From: Granulosicoccus sp045106195
GTDB lineage: Bacteria > Pseudomonadota > Gammaproteobacteria > Granulosicoccales > Granulosicoccaceae
Assembly (NCBI GenBank): GCA_045106195.1
Contig: JBGCEH010000005.1
Span: forward strand, 62,001-126,000
Length of the DNA stretch: 64,000 nt
Direction: 5' to 3'
Within the stretch, counting starts at the first letter, position 1. Each line of letters opens with the position of its first letter. Under the pieces are notes generated by a model, which saw only the letters and a list, made by a program, of their open reading frames with translations, was not told where the DNA came from and did not search any database. The position numbers and the translations under genes were made by a program. This document shows positions 25,642-34,909 of this stretch, one piece after another.

Positions 25642-27570
25642 TCACGGAATGTACAAACGCTGCGCATGCAATCTGACAGGCTGATGAAAAAGTCCACCCT
25701 CATATTCCAATGCCAGAAAAATACGATCCCCTGATGCATAAACGCTGCTGATGCTGTGTGCCACGCTATCTATCTGACACACTGCAATATCCTCGAAATC
25801 ATCCGTGACGTTAAACTCGGTGTCAAACGGACCAACGTAGTCATGCTTCATAACACAACGACCTTCCAGTCCGGTCAGGTTATCGCGCTCCCCTGAGACT
25901 TGTGGGGCAAGTTGATATGCTGCCTGGACAGACCTCACACCTGATGCATCGGTTTGTGTCGTCACAACACCTTCCAGTGCAGGCACCGACTCCAGGTAAC
26001 GCTGAACACCGGGATTATCGCGTTGCTCTTCAAGCCAGGTTTGCCAACCAGCGTGAAACTCGGCCAAAGGCATACCCACTATGGACTCGATACGTGCATG
26101 CACTTTTGCAGGCCAATCATTGAACGATGCCAACGCGCTGGAGCCAACCGGTTTTGTCAAAAATTCGGTTGCCAGCACGATGACCGTCTCCCGCCCTGCC
26201 TTGTCTTCCAGATAGTTCATCGCAGCCCAAGCAAGCGCCTCCGCGCTGGGGTAGGAAAACCGGTCAGCGGTCAACTGCCAACGCTCAACCAATTGCACCG
26301 CTTCGGGGTCACGCTCCAGCGTCAACAATGCGCGCGCCACCAGTTCATTGCGATGCTCTGGTTCAAGTGGAATTACCCCCTGCTCGACCCACCATCGTGT
26401 AAAACCATCAAGTATCCAGTGATAGGGTTCGAAAACGCTGCGTCCATTGGTTTGTGCACTGAGCACACCATGCATGATCACTGAGTCGAATATGGCATCA
26501 TCGTATGTTTCGTGCTCCAGCCAGTTGGCTGTAATGAATACGCCATCACGTGTTGCATAGTCAATATCATGAATCTCACGGCTGGGAGACAAGACAAGTC
26601 GCACGGTTGGAACGGCTGGCAAGGCAAGTGTTGCCTGCAGCGTGGTCAAGGAGGCAGAAATTCTTTCTGCGAGTGCCGTGGCAGATTCTTTGTATTGCTC
26701 TTCCAGGTACAACACAGCGACCTCCGGATCACTCAGTTTGACAACATTGTCATTGGCAAAACTGATGGGGTCGCGCTGGTTTTTATCCATAAGCGTCGAT
26801 GCCAGTGCAAGCCCGGAAGCGGCAAGCACACCCAGCGCGACATAGTCGCGTCGTGTCATCGGTTTGGCAAGACGCTCGATGACCGACCCCTCACCCAATC
26901 TTGTCAACACGAAGCCAGCTATAGTGAATGCCAGCGACAATAGCAAGGTAAAGCCCATCTGCTTCCATGGAATGATGTCACGCTCGTAGACAAAAAGCTG
27001 ATCGTCCATCAAGGCCATCGGTGCGAACCGAGAGGCATCAAGACCAGGGTAGTAGGCTAATACGGCAACGATGACTGCGCTGACCAGATACAAGGCTATG
27101 CGCAAGTATCCACAAAGGCTGAAACAGAACACTACGCTCCAGTAGAGGGATACCATGATCCAGGTCTTGGCGAGGATCAGCGCCAGGTATTCAGGCGTTA
27201 CGTCGTCTGCGATGCCGGCTCGTTGTCCTGCCAGAAGCACCATGACGGTGGCAATCAGAGCAATATAACCAAAGCCCAACAGGTATTTCAAGACAAGAGG
27301 AACAACCATACCCACGGGTAAGGCTTCTACAAACAGACGCGTGCCACTAAGGTATTCGTTGACGATAAGCCGATTACCGACAATCAAGGAAATCAGTGGA
27401 AGAAAGGTGATAAGCGAAAAGCGCACAATCTCGAATGCGCTCATACTGAAGGCGGCGACTGAATTCTGCGCCAGCAACAGCAGCACTACGATAAGACATC
27501 CCGCCGCAAGCAGCAGGGCCGCTGCACGGTGCTCGCGCATGTCTTTGGCCAGCAGTGAGTAGATGGCCAT
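25642..27570 (-). CDS. ABC-2-type permease fused to a decayed metallopeptidase-like domain
   Basis: The 642-residue protein parallels its downstream neighbour: a short N-terminal cytoplasmic segment, about six transmembrane helices in the first 230 residues, one more near 245-260, then a long outside domain. At the place of the HETTH motif (also residue 367) it has HGVLS, and where the partner has the glutamate ligand it has an aspartate (ILDGFTRWW, Asp388). The catalytic glutamate and second histidine are therefore missing and the domain is probably not a peptidase. It starts two bases after the ATPase stop. The pair likely forms a heterodimeric permease. Confidence 0.72.
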   Translation of the reverse strand: MAIYSLLAKDMREHRAAALLLAAGCLIVVLLLLAQNSVAAFSMSAFEIVRFSLITFLPLISLIVGNRLIVNEYLSGTRLFVEALPVGMVVPLVLKYLLGFGYIALIATVMVLLAGQRAGIADDVTPEYLALILAKTWIMVSLYWSVVFCFSLCGYLRIALYLVSAVIVAVLAYYPGLDASRFAPMALMDDQLFVYERDIIPWKQMGFTLLLSLAFTIAGFVLTRLGEGSVIERLAKPMTRRDYVALGVLAASGLALASTLMDKNQRDPISFANDNVVKLSDPEVAVLYLEEQYKESATALAERISASLTTLQATLALPAVPTVRLVLSPSREIHDIDYATRDGVFITANWLEHETYDDAIFDSVIMHGVLSAQTNGRSVFEPYHWILDGFTRWWVEQGVIPLEPEHRNELVARALLTLERDPEAVQLVERWQLTADRFSYPSAEALAWAAMNYLEDKAGRETVIVLATEFLTKPVGSSALASFNDWPAKVHARIESIVGMPLAEFHAGWQTWLEEQRDNPGVQRYLESVPALEGVVTTQTDASGVRSVQAAYQLAPQVSGERDNLTGLEGRCVMKHDYVGPFDTEFNVTDDFEDIAVCQIDSVAHSISSVYASGDRIFLALEYEGGLFHQPVRLHAQRLYIP

Positions 27571-27572
27571 GA

Positions 27573-28520
27573 CTATGACTGCGATACGATGGCGATGAAC
27601 ACATCCTCGAGTGACATGGCGTCATGCCGCCAACCGGGATTGAGAATAATTTCGTGAGAGGCAAGCGACTCTTCTGCAAATTGCAGCGTCATGATCCTAC
27701 GCCCGCGACGTTCGCCATCGTGGAGCACGCGTAGCCGTTGCCTGGCAAATTCACCGGGTATGCTACCCGGTGTGTATTGACGATTATCGATGGACCAGGT
27801 GCCGATGCTGTTGCGTAGAGGATCCAGTTCTCCCTCATACATCGTCAGTCCAGCTTCCACGATTCCAATCCGGTCAGCGACAGCTTCAATCTCATCGATA
27901 AGATGGGTGGAGAAGAACGTAGTCGCTCCATCCTTGGCCGTCTGATCACGGACCAGATCCAGAAACTCCCGCCGGGCGACAGGATCCATACCTGCCGTGG
28001 GCTCATCAAGAATCAACAGCTCTGGACGCGTTGCCAGGGCAAGTGTTAACGCAAGCTTGGCCTTCATGCCTCCCGAAAATGTGCCAATGCGACGCTTGGG
28101 TGGCAAACTGAAATCATCAAGAAGTTGCCGGTAACGATGCTCGTCCCAGCGCGGATAGAAGCCCTTTACAAAACGTGAGATGACTCTGGGAGACATCCAG
28201 GGGTACATATTCTGATCTTGCGCCACATAGCCAATTCGCTGACGCATGCTGATCAGATTAGAATGCAAGGGTTGCCCAAAGACCTCAATGACGCCTGCAT
28301 CAGCCCGGGTGATACCCATGATCATGCGAATGGCTGTTGATTTGCCAGCACCATTACGCCCGAGAAAACCGAATACTTCGCCACGCTTGACCGACAGGCC
28401 CAGACCATCAAGCACTTTCAGCGAACCGTAGGATTTCCTGAGCGATTGCAGGCTGAGAACGTCAGGCGCAGCGAGAGTGCCGGCGAATGGATCAAGAAGG
28501 ATGCTGCGCGAGTCGGTCAT
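27573..28520 (-). CDS. ABC transporter ATP-binding protein
   Basis: This 315-residue ATPase has Walker A GRNGAGKST (residues 54-62), Q-loop YVAQDQN, the signature FSGGMKAKLALTLALA, Walker B LLILDEPTAGMDP and the switch histidine in FFSTHLIDE. The family is the one that drives ABC-2 exporters (natA/ccmA-like), with a C-terminal extension of about 80 residues. It is the first gene of an operon with two permease-peptidase fusion genes, 2 and 39 bases between them, and surely energises that complex. Confidence 0.9.
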   Translation of the reverse strand: MTDSRSILLDPFAGTLAAPDVLSLQSLRKSYGSLKVLDGLGLSVKRGEVFGFLGRNGAGKSTAIRMIMGITRADAGVIEVFGQPLHSNLISMRQRIGYVAQDQNMYPWMSPRVISRFVKGFYPRWDEHRYRQLLDDFSLPPKRRIGTFSGGMKAKLALTLALATRPELLILDEPTAGMDPVARREFLDLVRDQTAKDGATTFFSTHLIDEIEAVADRIGIVEAGLTMYEGELDPLRNSIGTWSIDNRQYTPGSIPGEFARQRLRVLHDGERRGRRIMTLQFAEESLASHEIILNPGWRHDAMSLEDVFIAIVSQS

Positions 28521-28667
28521 TTAACGCAATTCTGGCAATTTTCCAAGTCCCAGTATATTACGTAAATTCGGCACATTCGTACTTTGCCTGTTCTAAATCA
28601 AGGTAGAAAGTTCAGTGGACAGGCTTTCTCTCCAGACGGCATCCGAAAATCCACGCACGGTTCAAGC

Positions 28668-30515
28668 CTACTTTTGTCCTCGCATCGCCTGCTCCAGCTC
28701 CGCCTGAATTTCGAGTGCAAGCCTGATGTATTCGGGATTCCTCGACGGCGGCACATCCGGATCGTATACAGCCGCAAGCTTCCGGATACCTTCAACGTCC
28801 TTATCGGCATAAACCGCAGCCGCATCCAGAGCCTGCTGCTCTGTAAAGCCCAGCGCCTGCAAGGCATATCGTCCTGAACGCAACGCACTGTCAAAAGTCT
28901 CTCTCACGATATCGTCGGTACCTGACTGATACAGCTCGTAGACGTGTCGACGATCGTATGCTCGCGCAACGATATGAATATCAGGCCTCTCGCGTCGTGC
29001 GTGATCAATAAGCTTGAGCGCTTGATCCTTGTCATCGATAGCGACGACCAGAAGTTGGGCGTTATGAAGTCCTGCGGCATGCAGCAAATCAGGTCGCGCT
29101 GCGTCGCCGTAGAAGCTCTTTACATTGAACACACGCATGGAGTCGACTAGCTCTGCATGTCTGTCGAGTACCACTGTCTTGAAACCATTGGATATCAACA
29201 AGCGATTGATCACCTGGCCAAAGCGTCCATGACCGGCAATGATGGCAATGCCCTGCTCAGTAATCTCGTCATCCTCACGACTTTGTGCCTGTATAAACAG
29301 CGGCTGTATCAATTTTTCAAAGACAATGAAAAGTACAGGCGTCAGCAACATGGACAATGCGACCACAAGCAGTAGCGTGCGCGATAACTCTTCGGTAATT
29401 GCGAAAGACTGGAGCGAAAGCGAGATGAGTACAAAACCGAACTCCCCCACCTGGGCCAGTGACAGAAACAGAAGCCAACGATCGGCGCCTTTCAGACGGA
29501 ATACCATCGCCAGTAAAAAGAGCACCAGGGCTTTTGCTCCCATGACAGCAAGCGTCAATCCGATCACCTGCAACCATTGCTCGGCTAGCGTTGCGAAGTC
29601 AACGCCTGCGCCCACAGTGATAAAGAACAGCCCGAGCAACAAACCCTTGAAGGGTTCGATATCACTTTCCAGCTCATGCCTGTATTCGCTGGTAGCAAGC
29701 ACAACACCAGCCAGAAACGTTCCCAATGCCGGTGATAATCCTACCGCCGTCATGAGAAGTGCAATGCCTATCACCAGCAACAAAGCAGTTGCGGTAAACA
29801 TCTCCCGCAACCCCGATGCAGCGATAAAACGAAAAATCGGTGTAGACAGGAAATGACCAGCACCCACAACAAGCGCTACGGCTCCCAGTGTCATCAACGC
29901 GCTTTGCCAACCTGCAAGATCAGCCGTGTAGCCGGCGTGCGCAGTTTCTGTGGCCGCTCCGTGCACAAGCTCGCCTGCACCGCCAGCTGATGCAGTGAAT
30001 TCTGGCAATGCCAACAGGGGAATTATCGCCAGCATTGGAATCACGGCAATGTCCTGCGCCAGCAGCACGGAAAAACCGGCCTGCCCTCCAGGACTTTTCA
30101 GCAAACCCTTTTCACCCAGGCTCTGCAGCACTATGGCGGTTGAAGACAGGGCGAATATAAACGACACAGCCAACGCTGTTGGCCAGGCAAGTCCGAACGC
30201 AACGCCTCCACCGGTTATGAGCGCAACTGTCAGCAAAACCTGCATACCGCCCAAGCCAAGCAACTGACCGCGCATGGACCACAGCGAGCGTGGCTCAAGT
30301 TCAAGCCCGACGATGAACAGCATCATGACAACACCGAATTCGGCGAAGTGCTGTACGTCTGCAGTTTCGCTACCGACGATCCCCATTACCGGCCCGATAA
30401 TAACCCCTGCCAATAGATAGCCCAGAACCGACCCCAGACCCAGACGCTTGGCAAAGGGCACCATGATTACCGCCGCCAGCAAGTAGACAAAGCTATCGAA
30501 AAGCAGTGTTCCCAT
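28668..30515 (-). CDS. Kef-type potassium/proton antiporter (CPA2) with TrkA-N domain
   Basis: The 615-residue protein has an N-terminal CPA2 antiporter domain with about twelve hydrophobic helices (LGSVLGYLLAGVIIGP near the start; AGFSVLLAQDIAVIPML and LSPALGTFLAGVVLATSEYRHE in the core). A cytoplasmic Rossmann domain follows (IIAGHGRFGQVINRLL, about residue 415) for NAD(H) binding, ending in a helical tail. This is the layout of KefB/KefC, which exchange K+ for H+ in response to glutathione adducts. No KefF/KefG ancillary oxidoreductase gene is beside it, so regulation may differ. It stands as its own unit. Confidence 0.88.
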   Translation of the reverse strand: MGTLLFDSFVYLLAAVIMVPFAKRLGLGSVLGYLLAGVIIGPVMGIVGSETADVQHFAEFGVVMMLFIVGLELEPRSLWSMRGQLLGLGGMQVLLTVALITGGGVAFGLAWPTALAVSFIFALSSTAIVLQSLGEKGLLKSPGGQAGFSVLLAQDIAVIPMLAIIPLLALPEFTASAGGAGELVHGAATETAHAGYTADLAGWQSALMTLGAVALVVGAGHFLSTPIFRFIAASGLREMFTATALLLVIGIALLMTAVGLSPALGTFLAGVVLATSEYRHELESDIEPFKGLLLGLFFITVGAGVDFATLAEQWLQVIGLTLAVMGAKALVLFLLAMVFRLKGADRWLLFLSLAQVGEFGFVLISLSLQSFAITEELSRTLLLVVALSMLLTPVLFIVFEKLIQPLFIQAQSREDDEITEQGIAIIAGHGRFGQVINRLLISNGFKTVVLDRHAELVDSMRVFNVKSFYGDAARPDLLHAAGLHNAQLLVVAIDDKDQALKLIDHARRERPDIHIVARAYDRRHVYELYQSGTDDIVRETFDSALRSGRYALQALGFTEQQALDAAAVYADKDVEGIRKLAAVYDPDVPPSRNPEYIRLALEIQAELEQAMRGQK

Positions 30516-30586
30516 TGACTAACCTCTAGTGCAACAAACCTTAAATCCCTGCCACAAAGCGCGGGACGATAGCAGTCCGGTACGAA

Positions 30587-31732
30587 CTACAAGCAGGCCT
30601 CAAGTAACGCACGGGTGTTCTCTTCGGTCATAACAACCGGGTTACCACCCGTACTCGGGTCAGCCAAAGCACTTTTTGTCAAAGCATCCAGGTCCGGATC
30701 GACAACACCAAGTTGTGTCAGGTTTTCCGGAATCGAGAACATTCGGTTAAGCTCACCAACCCTGGCATGAAAACCCTCATAGCCACCCTTTATCCCGAGG
30801 TAGTCAGCCGCACGCCCCAGCCTCTCATGCACAGCTTGCTTGTTGAACTCGAGCACACGTTGCATGACCACCGCGTTGGTCGTGCCATGGTGTGTATTAA
30901 ACACGGCACCAATCGGGTGTGACAACGCATGTATGGCACCAAGCCCTTTCTGGAAGGCCGTTGCTCCCATCGCAGCAGCACTCATCATGTGACTTCGCGC
31001 CTGTATATCACTGCCGTTTTCATAGGCAACAGGAAGGTACTCGTTAACCAGGCGCATACCTTCCAGTGCAATGCCCTGACTCATGGGATGGTAATGCGGA
31101 GAGCAATATGCCTCCAGACAATGTGCAAACGCATCCATACCCGTTCCGGCAGTGATAGACGCTGGCATACCAACACTTAGCTCCGGGTCGCAAATAACCA
31201 GTGATGGCAGTATCTTCGGATGGAAGATGATTTTCTTTTCATGCGTATCGGCATTCGTGATTACACTGGCTCGCCCTACTTCCGAGCCAGTACCTGCCGT
31301 AGTCGGCACAGCGACAATCGGATCAATGCCTGTAGGGTTTGCACGCGTCCACCAGTCATCGACATCTTCGAAGTCCCACACGGGTCGACTTTGGCCCGAC
31401 ATGAATGCCAGCGTCTTGCCAAGATCCAGCGCCGAGCCACCGCCGAAGGCAACCACACCATCATGGGCCCCTTCGCGATAGACTTGCAGACCTGCGTCCA
31501 CGTTCTCTCCGGTCGGATTCATATCGACCTCTGCAAACATGGCAACACCCAACCCTCCCACTTGCAGCAAAGTAAGTGCAGACTGCGTAATCGGCAGATC
31601 CCGCAGCCCGCGATCAGTAACAAGCAGTGGACGCTTGATACCGACACTATTGCAGGCGTCGGCAATTTCGGTAATACGTCCGGCACCAAAACGAATCGGT
31701 GTCGGGTAATGCCAGTTTCCAGTTAGTTGCAT
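30587..31732 (-). CDS. Iron-containing alcohol dehydrogenase
   Basis: A 381-residue group III (Fe-dependent) alcohol dehydrogenase. It shows the NAD-binding GGGSALDLGKTLAFM motif, the PTTAGTGSEVGRASVI loop and metal-ligand regions GTGMDAFAHCLEAY and LGAIHALSHPIGAVFNTHHG. The substrate is not evident; the family includes butanol, glycerol, propanediol and hydroxyacid dehydrogenases. It follows the aldehyde dehydrogenase gene by 251 bases, a stretch in which I see no gene or clear signal. With that gene, the ligase and the TRAP importer it probably forms a catabolic cluster. Confidence 0.88.
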   Translation of the reverse strand: MQLTGNWHYPTPIRFGAGRITEIADACNSVGIKRPLLVTDRGLRDLPITQSALTLLQVGGLGVAMFAEVDMNPTGENVDAGLQVYREGAHDGVVAFGGGSALDLGKTLAFMSGQSRPVWDFEDVDDWWTRANPTGIDPIVAVPTTAGTGSEVGRASVITNADTHEKKIIFHPKILPSLVICDPELSVGMPASITAGTGMDAFAHCLEAYCSPHYHPMSQGIALEGMRLVNEYLPVAYENGSDIQARSHMMSAAAMGATAFQKGLGAIHALSHPIGAVFNTHHGTTNAVVMQRVLEFNKQAVHERLGRAADYLGIKGGYEGFHARVGELNRMFSIPENLTQLGVVDPDLDALTKSALADPSTGGNPVVMTEENTRALLEACL

Positions 31733-31983
31733 GGCTTAAGTTCCGGTGTTAAGTAGAATCCCGTCAAGAGAGAATTCCGATATTGATGACGTTCATTTAA
31801 AACAGGTCACGCCTGTACTTACCTGCTTCTCACAACCTTACTTGATACATGCCACTTTCGCACTTGACACACGTCATGCGCGCGCAGGTGGGGAATCTAC
31901 CCCTGCTACCACACGAATTGCCGCCGTCGCGGGGCTGACAATCCCGGACACTCCATAACAGGCAAGATCTATTTGTTCACGCA

Positions 31984-33360
31984 CTACTTTTTCAAGTGAA
32001 ACGACTTCGGTCGCGTCACACTGTGATAACCCAGCGTAGACAGGCCTGCACCTCGCCCAGTGTCCTTGCAACCCGTCCAGCACAGCGACGGATCAAGATA
32101 GTCACAACGATTCATGAATACTGTTCCTGTGTCGATTCTGCGACCCAGCGCAGCAGCACGATCTATGTTTTGAGTCCATAAAGAGGCCGTCAAGCCATAA
32201 TGGCTGTCATTCATCAACGACAGGGCTTCTTCATCGTTACGCACTTTCATAATGCCAACCACCGGACCAAAAGATTCCTCACGCATAACGCTCATATCGT
32301 GATCTACGTTAATCAGAATCTGCGGTGCAAGGTAGGCGCCGTTGTCGTCCTGCGGGAACAGGGATGCATCGATGAGCGGAGTTGCACCAGCACTGATGGC
32401 GTCGCGGGTTTGCGCTCTTACGTGTGACGCAAAACGAGCGTGCGCCATGGGCCCCAGGGTTACCTCTTTATCCAGAGGATTACCCAACTTGTAACCTGAC
32501 ACAATCTCGACAGCTTTTTCAACAAAGTCGTCGAACAAAGATTCAACCACATAGATACGCTCGATTCCACAGCAGCACTGACCGGAATTAAACATCGCCC
32601 CGTCAATCAACGTATCGACAGCAGCAGGCAGATCGGCATCCTCCATGACATACCCGGGATCCTTACCGCCCAACTCCAGCCCAAGCTGTGTAAAGGTGCC
32701 GGCGGCAGCCTGCTCCATCGCTCGACCACCGTTGACAGAACCTGTAAAATTCACGAAATCAAATGAACGTTGACTGATCAGCTGACTGGTCAAGGCATGA
32801 TCCAGAAAGAGATTCTGGAAGACATCCTCGGGAACACCCGCTTCGTGGAAAGCATTGGCAATATGCTCACCGGCAAGCAGAGTCTGGGTTGCGTGTTTAA
32901 GCAACACGGCATTGCCTGCAATCAACGCAGGCACAACCGTATTGATAGCTGTCATATAAGGGTAGTTCCAGGGAGCAACAACCAGTACAACCCCCTGAGG
33001 CTGTCTTTCTATCCGCCGTTCAAATGCGTCGCTCTCTTCTATCACCACTGGCGCCAGTGACTCTTCGGCAAGCTCTGACATGCATGTTGCACGTTCCAGC
33101 ACTCCGCCATGCTCTCCTCCAAAGCGCACTGGGCGTCCCATCTGCCACGCCAGCTGAGGCACGATGGACTCAGCTTGCGATCCGAGTATGTCAACACCAC
33201 ATCGAACCAGTGAGATTCTCTCTATCAGCGGCATTTGCGCCCAGTGTGCTTGTGCCTTTTTTGCACGCGACACACACGCCATCGCCTCATCGGGCGAGAG
33301 CACAGGGCGACTGACAAACACCTGTCCATCTATTGGGGAAATACACTCAAGGGTAGGCAT
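31984..33360 (-). CDS. NAD(P)-dependent aldehyde dehydrogenase
   Basis: The 458-residue protein is a member of the aldehyde dehydrogenase superfamily. Cofactor-binding segments VVAPWNYPYMTAINTVVPAL and FTGSVNGGRAM, the catalytic glutamate region LELGGKDPGYVMEDADL, and the nucleophile Cys in FNSGQCCCGIERIYV are all present. It is closest in style to the succinate-semialdehyde/gamma-aminobutyraldehyde-type enzymes, though the exact substrate cannot be assigned. It lies 63 bases after the glutamine-synthetase-like gene on the same strand. Confidence 0.9.
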   Translation of the reverse strand: MPTLECISPIDGQVFVSRPVLSPDEAMACVSRAKKAQAHWAQMPLIERISLVRCGVDILGSQAESIVPQLAWQMGRPVRFGGEHGGVLERATCMSELAEESLAPVVIEESDAFERRIERQPQGVVLVVAPWNYPYMTAINTVVPALIAGNAVLLKHATQTLLAGEHIANAFHEAGVPEDVFQNLFLDHALTSQLISQRSFDFVNFTGSVNGGRAMEQAAAGTFTQLGLELGGKDPGYVMEDADLPAAVDTLIDGAMFNSGQCCCGIERIYVVESLFDDFVEKAVEIVSGYKLGNPLDKEVTLGPMAHARFASHVRAQTRDAISAGATPLIDASLFPQDDNGAYLAPQILINVDHDMSVMREESFGPVVGIMKVRNDEEALSLMNDSHYGLTASLWTQNIDRAAALGRRIDTGTVFMNRCDYLDPSLCWTGCKDTGRGAGLSTLGYHSVTRPKSFHLKK

Positions 33361-33423
33361 GCAATCAGTTTCTCTAATTCAGGAATTCACGGTGCTGCAC
33401 CGTACTCTACCGGCATGGAAAAA

Positions 33424-34803
33424 TCAGGCGCGTTCAAAGCCACGCTGAACTTCATACTGAGTGACCACACGATCAAACTCTTCCTGCTCCCATCTGGCAG
33501 CACGCACATAATGATCAACCACTTCGTCGCCCATGGCCTCGCGCAACAGCGTACTGCCGTCTAGTGCCTCGGTTGCATCACGCAAATTGCCGGGTATCCG
33601 GGTAACAGCTGAGGCAGTCCCTTCGGCGTTGTAGGCATCACCTGTAAACGCATCGTCCAATTCCAGCTGTTGCTCGATTCCTGCTATACCTGCCGCAATT
33701 TGTGCAGCTAATGCCAGATACGGATTAAGATCGGCACCACCAATACGACATTCGATGCGGACATTGGTTGAGTCAGGTCCAACAATTCGATAACCCGCCG
33801 TTCGGTTGTCTATTGACCAGACTACGTTCGTCGGTGCGAAGGTTCCAGCAGCAAAGCGCTTATAGGAATTAATATAAGGTGCCAGAAACACCGTAGTGTC
33901 ACGTGCGTAGGCCAACTGTCCCGCCAGATACTGCCTCATGAGATCGGACATACCGTGTTTGGCCGACTTCTCAAAAAATACCGCCTGTCCGTCCAGAGAA
34001 CGTAATGACTGATGAATATGACTGGAAGAGCCTGTGCTGTCTTCGTGGGTCTTGGCAAGGAAGCTGACACTGCATTGTGCTGCCAGTGCAATTTCCTTCG
34101 TCGCATGTTTTGCAACGCTATGGTTATCGGCCATATCCAGGGCATCCGAATAGCGGATGTTTAGCTCGGCCTGGCCAGCCTCAGCCTCGCCCTTGGTACA
34201 TTCAACAGGAATTCCAGCCTCATACAACTGGTTACGCAGCGGCCTCATCAGACTCTCTTCCTTGGCGGTCTGGAAGATATGGTAGTCCTCGTTGTAAGGA
34301 GCAACAGGAGTCAATTGCTGGTAATTTTTCTCCCGAGCCTGCTCAAACGTTTCGCGATAGACAAAGAATTCAAGTTCGGTGGCTGCCACGCATCTTAGCC
34401 CCATTGACTCCAGCCTTTTAAGTTGCGCCTTCAATACTGCACGTGGCGAGTGCGGGACATCGCTATGCGTTTCGTGGTCAACAATGTCGCACAACACCAT
34501 GGCAGCTCCCTGCGCCCATGGCGTCAACCTTAAAGTGCTCATATCCGGCTTCATAATGTAATCGCCATAACCGCTTGACCAGCTAGTGGAGGCGTAACCA
34601 TCGGGTGTTGCCATCTCGAAATCGGTGGCCAGCAGATAGTTGCAACAGTGAGTCTCTTGGAACGCACTGTCGATGAAATGACGCACATGAAAGCGTTTAC
34701 CCATCAAGCGACCTTGCATATCGACCAGCACGGCAACAACGGTATCGATACTTCCATTGGCAGCGGCTTCTTTCAATGAATCAAAACTTAAGTTACCCGG
34801 CAT
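33424..34803 (-). CDS. Glutamine synthetase-like gamma-glutamyl ligase
   Basis: This 459-residue protein has the glutamine synthetase fold: the ATP/metal segment ATELEFFVYRE, KGEAEAGQAELNIRYSDA with metal-binding glutamates, the SSHIHQSLRS histidine loop, NSYKRFAAGTFAPTNVVWS and the RIECRIGGADLNPYLAL arginine/glutamate site. It differs from housekeeping GlnA in lacking the adenylylation tyrosine loop and resembles PuuA/GlnT/IpuC-type ligases, which join glutamate to amines. The ATG at 34801-34803 (MPGNLSFDSLKE) is preferred to one ten codons upstream. It follows a TRAP importer and precedes an aldehyde dehydrogenase, which supports a role in amine breakdown. Confidence 0.85.
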   Translation of the reverse strand: MPGNLSFDSLKEAAANGSIDTVVAVLVDMQGRLMGKRFHVRHFIDSAFQETHCCNYLLATDFEMATPDGYASTSWSSGYGDYIMKPDMSTLRLTPWAQGAAMVLCDIVDHETHSDVPHSPRAVLKAQLKRLESMGLRCVAATELEFFVYRETFEQAREKNYQQLTPVAPYNEDYHIFQTAKEESLMRPLRNQLYEAGIPVECTKGEAEAGQAELNIRYSDALDMADNHSVAKHATKEIALAAQCSVSFLAKTHEDSTGSSSHIHQSLRSLDGQAVFFEKSAKHGMSDLMRQYLAGQLAYARDTTVFLAPYINSYKRFAAGTFAPTNVVWSIDNRTAGYRIVGPDSTNVRIECRIGGADLNPYLALAAQIAAGIAGIEQQLELDDAFTGDAYNAEGTASAVTRIPGNLRDATEALDGSTLLREAMGDEVVDHYVRAARWEQEEFDRVVTQYEVQRGFERA

Positions 34804-34909
34804 GATATTCCTGACATTACTTGAGAGGATCAATCATCCCCGCATGTGCAAAAGATGACTGACCACGATATGACAAACCAACTGACGCGTACTGCGTTAG
34901 TCAAGAGTA

